Source of the DNA: an archaeon
GTDB taxonomy: Archaea > Nanoarchaeota > Nanoarchaeia > Pacearchaeales > GW2011-AR1
Direction: 5' to 3'
Assembly (NCBI GenBank): GCA_030639395.1
Contig: DAOWCW010000017.1
Location: 1 to 11,629, forward strand
Length of the DNA stretch: 11,629 bases
Position numbers and translations under genes: made by a program. Every line of letters begins with the position of its first letter. The stretch's first letter is position 1. The notes below the pieces were generated by a model that saw nothing but the letters and a program-made list of their open reading frames with translations, was not told the origin of the DNA and did no database searches. Shown here piece by piece: positions 1 through 5,126 of the stretch.

Positions 1-33
1 CATATCAACCCTAAGCATTTACACTATATAAGG
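1..33 (-). promoter_or_regulatory. TATA box and start codon of a gene leaving the left edge
   Basis: Read on the minus strand, a TATA-like box CTTATATAGT lies at about 24-33. An ATG occupies positions 3-1, about 25 bases downstream of the box centre. This is the spacing seen at most other genes here and fits a leaderless archaeal mRNA. Only the start codon is inside the window, so the product is unknown. Confidence 0.45.
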
Positions 34-86
34 CTTTCTATTTGTAGCTATCCAATAGTGACAACACTTATCAACACCAAAACAAC

Positions 87-1034
87 CTAATCCCCAAGAG
101 TCATCTCAACAACATTATTTTCCTTATTCAGCTCCCTAATTCTACCCTCAGCATCCAAAACAAACTCCACGCTCTCAGATACCCCGCCCAACTTCATATT
201 TTCAACCTTCAATGTCCTGCCATATCCAATATCAATATTTCCCAATTCAACAACATCAATCTTTTCTTTATCAGCAAAAATAGTCAAATTAATACTATCA
301 ATTCCCACAAGCCCCTCATTCAAAATCGAAATATTAAAATCCAAATATTTCCCATGAACAACCGCATTCACACTCTCAATCCGCGCATCACTCAAAGCCT
401 CAATAGAATACAGCTCCCTCATAATTTCAACCATATCCTCGCTCATCCTTTGATCACATCCAGAAGTGTTATACATAATATTCTTAGGATCCTCCGAATG
501 ATCAAACCCAAAAACATGCCCCAATTCGTGCAACGCCACAATAGGATACCGACAATCCTCCCCATTATACAAAATAATCTTCCCCTCTTCAATTACCTTA
601 AACCCACTCGTATTAATAATCCTAGACGGCCCACCCTCGCCCGCAGCAAACAACTCCTCGCTCAACTTGATAAACTCATCCGAACATCCAACCTTAATAT
701 CAGCATCCATATCACCCTCATAAAACGAAACCAACTTAACCTCCCTACTAAAAATATTAAACGCACTCACCATATCATTCCGCCTAGACCCATCACAATC
801 CTCAGAAATAAAATACGAAATCAAATTATGATTAAACCTCATATTCTCCGCAAAAATCGGAACCGCTCCATACTCAACAACATCCAAAGTTTCAGGTTCC
901 AAATGATTAACCTTCAACACAATAGACTCCATTGGCAAATTCTCAAGCACAAACATAACACTAAAAACCAACATCAAAAAAACCAATAACACAGATATCA
1001 CCTTCCAAACCATAACAATCAAAACAAAGGACAC
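87..1034 (-). CDS. Membrane-anchored matrixin-type zinc metalloprotease with CARDB-like C-terminal domain
   Basis: The protein has 315 residues. Residues 10-31 are a hydrophobic, uncleaved-looking anchor, so the rest probably faces outside the cell. The catalytic zinc motif is complete: HELGHVFGFDH at 169-179 matches HExxHxxGxxH, and NIMYNTSGC just after it supplies the Met-turn (M187). These are hallmarks of metzincin peptidases of the matrixin (M10)/archaemetzincin kind. Cysteines 80, 117, 161 and 193 could form disulfides. Residues about 216-312 read as a CARDB-like beta-sandwich ending in ELNKENNVVEM, the usual last strands of that domain, which would serve in adhesion or substrate binding. 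The start is a GTG at 1034 that overlaps the stop region of a possible leader peptide. An ATG at 1013 (residue 8) is an equally good start and keeps the anchor. The family call is firm; the substrate is unknown. Confidence 0.85.
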   Translation of the reverse strand: MSFVLIVMVWKVISVLLVFLMLVFSVMFVLENLPMESIVLKVNHLEPETLDVVEYGAVPIFAENMRFNHNLISYFISEDCDGSRRNDMVSAFNIFSREVKLVSFYEGDMDADIKVGCSDEFIKLSEELFAAGEGGPSRIINTSGFKVIEEGKIILYNGEDCRYPIVALHELGHVFGFDHSEDPKNIMYNTSGCDQRMSEDMVEIMRELYSIEALSDARIESVNAVVHGKYLDFNISILNEGLVGIDSINLTIFADKEKIDVVELGNIDIGYGRTLKVENMKLGGVSESVEFVLDAEGRIRELNKENNVVEMTLGD

Positions 1035-1037
1035 TAT

Positions 1038-1118
1038 TTATTTCTTTTTCTTTGACTCATTCCGCTTCTTCCTCTTCTTATTCTTGGAATTTATAGTTAC
1101 ATCAGGTAGTGATGTCAT
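1038..1118 (-). CDS. Possible 26-residue Lys/Arg-rich leader peptide
   Basis: An ATG at 1118 opens a frame MTSLPDVTINSK followed by a run of Lys/Arg, ending at TAA 1038-1040, three bases before the GTG of the protease. It lies downstream of a symmetric TATA-like element at 1151-1160. No family is recognised. It could be a translated leader, or the 5' untranslated region of the protease could simply contain a chance open frame. The tail is compositionally extreme, so coding is doubtful. Confidence 0.25.
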   Translation of the reverse strand: MTSLPDVTINSKNKKRKKRNESKKKK

Positions 1119-1150
1119 AAATTATAACTACAAAATGACGAAAAAGAAAA

Positions 1151-1160
1151 ACTTAAAAAG
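1151..1160. promoter_or_regulatory. TATA-like box of the 1181 gene, possibly shared with the minus strand
   Basis: ACTTAAAAAG lies about 26 bases before the ATG at 1181, the distance expected for leaderless archaeal transcription. Its reverse complement, CTTTTTAAGT, is also TATA-like and could serve the minus-strand leader peptide and protease. A second minus-strand candidate, ACTATAAATT, lies at about 1087-1098. Confidence 0.5.
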
Positions 1161-1180
1161 AAATTTTCTTAAAGATAAAT

Positions 1181-1450
1181 ATGGGAAAGAAGCAAAGAAT
1201 GAGTGAGCAAAAAAGCAAGTTAGAAAAAAAGGCAAAAACATTCAAAGGAGCAAGAAAATTGAGATACAAAAGTATGTCTTATTCTGGAGAACTGGGTAAA
1301 CAAGAATTGAAAAAATATAGATTAATGTATGACAGGATAGCCAATATAGCAAGAGCCCAAAGCATACCAAGTGTAGATGCGGACAAAGCACCAACAAGAC
1401 GAGACTACTCTTCATTAAGAAAACTTTACTCCGAACAAGTATATTCTTAA
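1181..1450 (+). CDS. Small basic protein of unknown function
   Basis: This 89-residue protein is not recognised. Residues 1-47 are very rich in Lys and Arg, with a predicted amphipathic helix (about 8-22) and a short KGARKLRYKS stretch. The second half is less charged and ends in a Tyr-rich helix. There is no membrane segment, cysteine or zinc motif. The charge pattern would suit a nucleic-acid or ribosome-associated protein, but that is inference only. The start at ATG 1181 is supported by a TATA-like box 26 bases upstream; ATG 1199 (residue 7) is possible. It is transcribed divergently from the protease and convergently towards dus, with short palindromes in the gap. An open frame on the opposite strand across it is a hydrophobic shadow. 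Confidence 0.6.
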   Translation: MGKKQRMSEQKSKLEKKAKTFKGARKLRYKSMSYSGELGKQELKKYRLMYDRIANIARAQSIPSVDADKAPTRRDYSSLRKLYSEQVYS

Positions 1451-1480
1451 TTCTTACAAAAATCGAAACAGCCAAGCCCC

Positions 1481-1585
1481 CATGCGAAGCATGAGCCTTT
1501 CCATAAAGTGAGCCTTTCCATAAAAATTTATTTTTGTGAGCTATCCCATGTGAGACATGAGCTTCTCCAATTCGCAAAGCGAATT
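1481..1585. repeat. Cluster of short triloop palindromes and a 16-bp direct repeat
   Basis: Three perfect small stems with 3-base loops occur: CATGC-GAA-GCATG (1481-1493), CATGT-GAG-ACATG (1547-1559) and AATTCGC-AAA-GCGAATT (1569-1585). The first two are each followed by AGC and then a pyrimidine-rich TCC segment. They differ at the closing pair (C-G versus T-A) so that pairing is kept. Between them TGAGCCTTTCCATAAA occurs twice in tandem. The second and third stems lie inside the last codons of dus, so the repeat may have supplied that gene's C-terminus. The cluster may serve as a convergent terminator for the genes on both sides or be a small repeat family. Confidence 0.6.
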
Positions 1586-2452
1586 CGCCCCAACCAAAGC
1601 CTCCCTCAATCTCTTCCCTCCCTCAACACCCTTAGTAAAATTCATAGCCTGATACTTAATTTGCCGAAAAAACAATCCATACCTCTTAGCCAATTTCAAA
1701 TACTCTCCAAACCCAACATCAATCACCGACCTCCGACTTCCAACAAGTTCGGAAAAAATTTCCGGACGACCGATACTCGCCCGCCCAATCATCACAAAAT
1801 CAAAATCCCTCAAAATCCTCTCAACATTTCCCTCGCAAACATCACCGCTAAAAATCACAGGCAACTTAGTATTTTTCTTAATCTCTAAGGCGAAATCATA
1901 ATCAACCTTACCAGAATAACCCTGAGCAACAGTTCTCGCATGAACACAAATCGCATCAACTCCAACCCTCTCCGCCATCCTAACAATATCCAAAGCATCC
2001 CCACTCTTCCGAATCTTAATCGTCACAGGCTTATCAGTACTAGCCCGCATCACTCTCAAAATATTGCCGACCCTGTCTACACCAGTAGATGCCACCTGGG
2101 CAGGAGGTACACCCTTGGGTGCCTCAATACCATTGCACATAAACGCCCCATGACCCAACTTCCTAGACAATTTCGACGGACAACCCAAATTAAAATCCCA
2201 AAGCGAAACCTCAGAATCATGCCTCTTCATAAAACTCCGAATCCCCCTAACAGAATTCCCAAACAACTGCAACGCCGGCTTATCATCCAAGTCCAACTTC
2301 TGCTTCGACAAAGGAGAAACCATTCCAGTATAAGTCAACCCACACCCAGCTCTCTTACAAAGCAACCGAAACGCAACATCATTAGGTTCTAACATAGGAG
2401 CCAACAAAACACGACTTCCCAATTTCAAATTTCCAATTTTGCATCCTGCCAT
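1541..2452 (-). CDS. dus: tRNA-dihydrouridine synthase family protein
   Basis: This 303-residue flavoprotein reduces uridine to dihydrouridine in tRNA D-loops, using FMN and NAD(P)H. Visible family landmarks are LAPM at 17-20 (first barrel strand, FMN site), NLGCPS at 88-93 with the catalytic Cys91, KIRKSG at 146-151, HARTVAQGYSG at 171-181 (phosphate and substrate region), FSGDV at 201-205 and MIGRASIGRP at 221-230. A helical C-terminal domain follows from about 245. Odd feature: between GAFM (102-105) and ILRVM (131-135) there are about 25 residues where relatives have about 8. That stretch, around 106-129, is richer in G and C than its surroundings. The gene lies 23 bases after hisS in the same direction, so the two are probably co-transcribed. 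Its last codons fall in the palindrome cluster. Which of the archaeal or bacterial Dus subgroups it belongs to cannot be told by eye. Confidence 0.88.
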   Translation of the reverse strand: MAGCKIGNLKLGSRVLLAPMLEPNDVAFRLLCKRAGCGLTYTGMVSPLSKQKLDLDDKPALQLFGNSVRGIRSFMKRHDSEVSLWDFNLGCPSKLSRKLGHGAFMCNGIEAPKGVPPAQVASTGVDRVGNILRVMRASTDKPVTIKIRKSGDALDIVRMAERVGVDAICVHARTVAQGYSGKVDYDFALEIKKNTKLPVIFSGDVCEGNVERILRDFDFVMIGRASIGRPEIFSELVGSRRSVIDVGFGEYLKLAKRYGLFFRQIKYQAMNFTKGVEGGKRLREALVGANSLCELEKLMSHMG

Positions 2453-2475
2453 CCTAATAATATTTTAACCACCTA

Positions 2476-3642
2476 TTAATTTATCCAAAGTTCCAAAATC
2501 TCATCCCCAGAAACCATCTCCTCATCCCCACTCTCCATATCCTTAACCTTAAACTTCCCAGCCTTTACTTCATCCTCTCCAACAAAAACAACTTTCCCAA
2601 TCCCCTTCACATTCGCATAATCCAAACCCTTACCCACAGCCCTATCCATTAACAACATAACACTGACGCCTTTCTTCCTCAATTTCTCAGCCAAATCAAC
2701 AGCAACCTCATCCTTCCCAAGCGACAAAACCAAAACATCCGCAACATCACCCTCAACATCAGACAACAAGCAAATCGGCTCAAACCCAAACGAAATCCCA
2801 AACGCCTGAACACCATCAACCAAATAAGCCCCACCAGCAGCCAAAGAAACACCAAGCTCGTCCGACCAAATCTCAAAAATACTCCCATTATAATAACTAA
2901 GACCCCTCGCTAAAAACGGCCTAAATTCAACCTCAACACCATACATTTTACAAAGTGCCCGCAATTTCACAATTTCTCCATAAAAATTATATTTTTCCAA
3001 TCCAGATTCATCTCCCATAAAAACTTTCAAAACCCTCTCACATCCAATCTTCTTCAAATTATCCGCAACCTCCTTCTTCGACAACTTATCTAACTTATCA
3101 ACTTCACGAATCACCTGCTCCCTATCTCTCTCCTCAATACCCTCCGAAACCAAAATCTCATTAATTAACTTCCTGTTATTCACATAAATCTTTACAGGCA
3201 TTCCCAACTTCTCAAAAACATTCTTCCCAATCTTCAAACACTCAACCTCATCCTTCATCGAACTCCCAACAACATCCGCATCACACTGAGTAAATTCCCT
3301 AGTTCTCCCCTTCCGAATCGGCTCATCGCGAAAAACCTGCCCAATCTGAAACCTCTTAAACGGCAACTTCTGATTCCGCGCCAACCTCTTCAACTGAAAC
3401 GTAAACTCAAACCGCAAAGCCAACTTCCTTTCACCCCTATCAGTCAACCGAAAAACATCCCGCACCGCCTCATCACTAACATTATCCCCAACAACAAAAT
3501 CCTCCGCCTCAACAATCGGACTCTCCGCCGGTTCAAAACCATAAAGCTCAAATTCAGTCTGGATCACCTTCCGAATTTTAGCACGCTTAGCTGCCTCGGC
3601 CCCAACAAAATCCTGAAATCCCTTAACTATTCTGCTACTCAT
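2476..3642 (-). CDS. hisS: Histidyl-tRNA synthetase
   Basis: This 388-residue class II aminoacyl-tRNA synthetase charges tRNA-His in two steps with ATP. Motif 1 covers about 30-45 (YGFEPAESPIVE). LALRFEFTFQLKR at 74-86 is the histidine-binding LRP-E-x-T region. Motif 2 is QIGQVFRDEPIRKGRTREFT at 99-118. The HisRS-specific HisA signature is ARGLSYYNGSIFE at 245-257, including the catalytic Arg246. Motif 3 is at 281-290 and a C-terminal anticodon-binding domain runs from about 301. It is slightly short for the family (about 420). Two positions are unusual: motif 3 reads GFEPI where GLERL is typical, so the ATP-contacting Arg appears as Pro289, and the usual GGRYD is GGAYLVDG. The TAG of the upstream membrane-protein gene touches its ATG directly (TAGATG), which indicates tight translational coupling. 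tRNA-His lies about 365 bases away on the other strand. Confidence 0.93.
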   Translation of the reverse strand: MSSRIVKGFQDFVGAEAAKRAKIRKVIQTEFELYGFEPAESPIVEAEDFVVGDNVSDEAVRDVFRLTDRGERKLALRFEFTFQLKRLARNQKLPFKRFQIGQVFRDEPIRKGRTREFTQCDADVVGSSMKDEVECLKIGKNVFEKLGMPVKIYVNNRKLINEILVSEGIEERDREQVIREVDKLDKLSKKEVADNLKKIGCERVLKVFMGDESGLEKYNFYGEIVKLRALCKMYGVEVEFRPFLARGLSYYNGSIFEIWSDELGVSLAAGGAYLVDGVQAFGISFGFEPICLLSDVEGDVADVLVLSLGKDEVAVDLAEKLRKKGVSVMLLMDRAVGKGLDYANVKGIGKVVFVGEDEVKAGKFKVKDMESGDEEMVSGDEILELWIN

Positions 3643-3912
3643 CTACTTTCTCCGCTTTTCCAATTTAATAATCCTCCGCTCCAACCTATCTGCCTTTCCC
3701 TTATTGTTAATATCAAAAACCCACTCCAAAAAAATTACCCCAGGAAAAACAATCACAAAAGTAAAAATCAACCCACTAAAAGTCAATCTCTTAATCTCCT
3801 CAAAAGCCAAATCAAAAAATATCCCATGAATAATAGCCCCAGCCGAAACCAATACTGAAAATACAAACAAAATTAAAACCTGCTTTTTCACCAAGCTAAA
3901 CGACTTCACCAT
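3643..3912 (-). CDS. Small two-helix membrane protein
   Basis: This 89-residue protein is not recognised. It has a short basic N-terminus, a hydrophobic helix at about 11-32, a second at about 44-64, and a highly basic tail (residues 71-89) that would form a short charged helix in the cytoplasm by the positive-inside rule. Both termini therefore probably face the cytoplasm. It is first in a run with hisS (no gap) and dus. A TATA-like box at 3931-3941 is about 24 bases before its ATG, so it probably carries the operon promoter. Its link to tRNA metabolism is positional only. Many DPANN genomes hold similar small membrane proteins of unknown role. Confidence 0.7.
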   Translation of the reverse strand: MVKSFSLVKKQVLILFVFSVLVSAGAIIHGIFFDLAFEEIKRLTFSGLIFTFVIVFPGVIFLEWVFDINNKGKADRLERRIIKLEKRRK

Positions 3913-3930
3913 AGCTAGTCTAATTACCCA

Positions 3931-3941
3931 CGCTTTAAATC
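3931..3941 (-). promoter_or_regulatory. TATA-like promoter of the membrane protein-hisS-dus operon
   Basis: On the minus strand, GATTTAAAGCG is centred about 24 bases before the ATG at 3912. This matches the leaderless spacing of other genes in the window. No other promoter-like element is visible between the three downstream genes, which have gaps of 0 and 23 bases. Confidence 0.5.
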
Positions 3942-3974
3942 ATTTGCTAAACTACAATCCACCACGACATAAGC

Positions 3975-3984
3975 TTTTTATACG
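3975..3984 (+). promoter_or_regulatory. TATA-like promoter of tRNA-His
   Basis: TTTTTATACG is centred about 27 bases before the first base of the tRNA, as usual for archaeal tRNA genes. It is back to back with the operon promoter, so the 94-base gap serves both directions. Confidence 0.6.
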
Positions 3985-4006
3985 AAAGATATCATCGTAT
4001 ATTAAT

Positions 4007-4078
4007 GACGGTTGTAGTTCAATGGTAGAATGTACGGTTGTGGTCCGTAAGACGCGGGTTCGATTCCCGCCTTCCGTC
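4007..4078 (+). tRNA. tRNA-His (anticodon GUG), acceptor stem with two U-U mismatches
   Basis: A full cloverleaf can be drawn. It has an encoded extra G-1 facing the discriminator C73 (the tRNA-His hallmark), D-stem GTTC/GAAT, anticodon stem TACGG/CCGTA with GTG at 4040-4042, and T-stem GCGGG/CCCGC with loop TTCGATT. CCA is not encoded. The acceptor stem pairs at positions 1-4 and 7 but has T facing T at positions 5:68 (4012/4073) and 6:67 (4013/4072), so two adjacent mismatches interrupt it. The gene follows a TATA-like box and is upstream of several partial copies of itself. It may still be functional as the only tRNA-His in view. The mismatches may date from replacement of its 3' half by integration events. 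Confidence 0.9.
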
Positions 4079-4083
4079 TATTG

Positions 4084-4130
4084 TTTCTAAAAAAAAGTTT
4101 CAATGGTAGAATGTACGGTTGTGGTCCGTA
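4084..4130 (+). repeat. 47-bp direct repeat, copy 1 (tRNA-His D-loop and anticodon arm)
   Basis: Positions 4084-4130 are identical to 4264-4310, exactly 180 bases apart. Each begins with TTTCTAAAAAAAAG in place of the tRNA 5' end and continues with the D-loop and anticodon arm of tRNA-His up to position 43. Confidence 0.93.
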
Positions 4131-4190
4131 AGACGCGGGTTCGATTGAAGATGTCTCAACATCGAATGCCAGCAGGCCAAGCCTTCCGTC
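4099..4190 (+). pseudogene. Disrupted partial tRNA-His copy A
   Basis: The copy starts within the D-stem (TTCAATGG) and matches the intact gene through the anticodon arm and into the T-loop (TTCGATT, ending at 4146). The next four bases of the real tRNA (CCCG) are replaced by a 35-base segment (4147-4181). After this the tRNA 3' end CCTTCCGTC resumes (4182-4190). It has no acceptor 5' strand and a broken T-arm, so it cannot be a working tRNA. Confidence 0.85.
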
Positions 4191-4193
4191 TTC
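4139..4193 (+). repeat. 55-bp direct repeat, copy 1 (T-loop plus inserted segment plus tRNA 3' end)
   Basis: Positions 4139-4193 recur at 4208-4262 with a single difference (T4157 versus G4226). The unit contains the T-loop, a 35-base insert with a GATGT/ACATC stem and a GCC-AGCA-GGC hairpin, and the tRNA 3' end followed by TTC. Confidence 0.93.
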
Positions 4194-4207
4194 CTTCTTT
4201 TGGAATC

Positions 4208-4262
4208 GTTCGATTGAAGATGTCGCAACATCGAATGCCAGCAGGCCAAGCCTTCCGTCTTC
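4208..4262 (+). repeat. 55-bp direct repeat, copy 2 (partial tRNA-His copy B)
   Basis: This is the second copy of the T-loop/insert/tRNA-3'-end unit, offset by 69 bases from the first. It carries only the end of the tRNA, with the same 35-base insert at 4216-4250, so the insert was present before duplication. Confidence 0.93.
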
Positions 4263-4263
4263 A

Positions 4264-4310
4264 TTTCTAAAAAAAAGTTTCAATGGTAGAATGTACGGTT
4301 GTGGTCCGTA
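4264..4310 (+). repeat. 47-bp direct repeat, copy 2 (partial tRNA-His copy C)
   Basis: This is an exact copy of 4084-4130. The tRNA-His similarity (4279-4310) stops after the 3' side of the anticodon stem, and the stop codon of the DUF2283 gene begins two bases later. This abrupt edge looks like one end of an inserted or deleted segment. Confidence 0.9.
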
Positions 4311-4311
4311 C

Positions 4312-4689
4312 TTAACAAGCGATACAGGAAGCAACACTAGAATCAACCATTTCTTCTTCAACCTTTTGCACAAGAATAGGATTCTTTTCAACAATTTTAT
4401 TTCTAATAACCACATTAAAAACTAATCTAATCTCAATATAATTATTTTCGACCAAAGTCTTAAGTTGCCAATTCTTTACTTCTCTCAAAGAAACCTTGCT
4501 CATATCAAAATAATGAGAAGCTTCAAAAATCTGCAACCCAACAACATATCCCTCAGTATCCACATCAATCACATAATCCTTCATCTCAATAGAATGAGAA
4601 TATTCCCTTTCGTCTACCTTAAAAAAAAGCATATCATTACCATAATCATAATCAAACGAACCTTTAGCCTCTAAATGTCTTTTATTCAT
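4312..4689 (-). CDS. DUF2283-like protein, probable antitoxin partner
   Basis: In this 125-residue protein, residues about 13-70 match the DUF2283 pattern: a short YDYGNDMLFFKV strand, an acidic middle with MKDYVIDVDTEGYVVGLQIF, and a following EASHYF segment, forming a small beta-rich domain. The tail (about 70-125) is an extension rich in Val, Ile and Glu that ends SCIAC. Its ATG overlaps the TGA of the upstream DUF4258-like gene (ATGA, 4686-4689), so the two are translationally coupled. DUF2283 genes are often found beside DUF4258 genes in arrangements proposed to be toxin-antitoxin modules, so an antitoxin role is inferred from context only. The stop codon touches a tRNA-His fragment; the last residues may have been altered at that junction. 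Codon use is more AT-rich than in the hisS operon. Confidence 0.7.
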   Translation of the reverse strand: MNKRHLEAKGSFDYDYGNDMLFFKVDEREYSHSIEMKDYVIDVDTEGYVVGLQIFEASHYFDMSKVSLREVKNWQLKTLVENNYIEIRLVFNVVIRNKIVEKNPILVQKVEEEMVDSSVASCIAC

Positions 4690-5024
4690 TTTTTCAATTC
4701 CTTCATCTGCTGCCTATTTAATATATAGAAAGTAACTATATAAATCTTATTGGGTCTCAAATCTAAAAGTATTTTAATTATTTTGTTTTCCTCATAAAAA
4801 TAAAGAACAGCAAGATTTCCATTATTTTGTCTTCCTATTTCAACAGGAATTTTATTCAAAACAAAATCTTTCAGAATTCCCGATTCGTAAATTTTTCTTT
4901 GTTTTTGATTAAGACGAAAAAGCGCATGACGAGTCACATCTATATCTTCATCTCCAAAATTCTTTATCTTTTTCAAAAACTCTCTTTTACTAATCTTCTC
5001 GTTTATATTGTGATCCCAAATCAT
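4686..5024 (-). CDS. DUF4258-like protein, probable RelE/BrnT-type toxin
   Basis: The protein has 112 residues from ATG 5024. The core (about 29-100) starts with VTRHALFRLNQKQ and continues with an alternating strand pattern ending LDLRPNKIYIVTFY. This is the layout of DUF4258 proteins, which are compact and related in fold to RelE/BrnT-like mRNA-targeting toxins. His33, Arg37 and Arg43 are candidate functional residues. The frame is open back to a GTG at 5045, but the TATA-like box at 5047-5056 is only about 7 bases before it. It lies about 28 bases before ATG 5024, so ATG 5024 is preferred. The gene lies first in a two-gene operon with the DUF2283 gene, next to tRNA-derived repeats, as is common for mobile modules. 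Activity is untested and the family call rests on pattern recognition. Confidence 0.65.
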   Translation of the reverse strand: MIWDHNINEKISKREFLKKIKNFGDEDIDVTRHALFRLNQKQRKIYESGILKDFVLNKIPVEIGRQNNGNLAVLYFYEENKIIKILLDLRPNKIYIVTFYILNRQQMKELKK

Positions 5025-5046
5025 ATCATATTTACAAGATAACACA

Positions 5047-5056
5047 TATTTAAAAT
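5047..5056 (-). promoter_or_regulatory. TATA-like promoter of the DUF4258/DUF2283 operon
   Basis: The minus-strand reading AATTTTAAATA is centred about 28 bases before ATG 5024. It favours that start over the GTG at 5045. No operator repeats are evident around it. Confidence 0.4.
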
Positions 5057-5066
5057 TATCACAAGT

Positions 5067-5105
5067 AAAAAAAATTAGCCGGTGATTCTCACCACCGACG
5101 GCTAA
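5067..5105 (-). terminator. Hairpin plus T8 terminator of the acidic-protein gene
   Basis: Reading the minus strand downstream of the stop at 5127, an outer stem TTAGCC/GGCTAA (5075-5080 with 5100-5105) encloses an inner perfect stem GGTGA-TTC-TCACC. It is followed by eight T (5067-5074). The arrangement resembles an intrinsic terminator and separates this gene from the toxin-antitoxin-like operon. Confidence 0.7.
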
Positions 5106-5126
5106 TAAAAAAATTTATGCAAAAGA

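Noticed and set aside
1242..1577. A hydrophobic minus-strand frame opposite the small basic gene and palindromes
   Set aside because: It has no promoter-spaced start and reads through the palindromes; the plus-strand gene has coding-like composition and a TATA-like box.
4139..4259. A tRNA intron at the T-loop
   Set aside because: Removing the 35-base segment would leave the T-stem without CCCG, and the copy lacks a 5' acceptor strand, so splicing could not give a working tRNA.
4141..4262. A fragment of a family B DNA polymerase exonuclease motif (LLAFDVET on the minus strand)
   Set aside because: The match is only eight residues, lies in the repeated non-coding unit and has no surrounding polymerase sequence; chance is the better explanation.
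4084..4310. A CRISPR array
   Set aside because: There are only two copies each of two different repeats, with no regular spacers and no cas genes nearby; the units are tRNA-derived.
4002..4415. A 137-codon minus-strand open frame across the tRNA-His region with repeated peptide-like segments
   Set aside because: It is simply the reverse translation of tRNA-His and its partial copies (SYGPQPYILPL recurs because the tRNA does), so it is not a protein gene.
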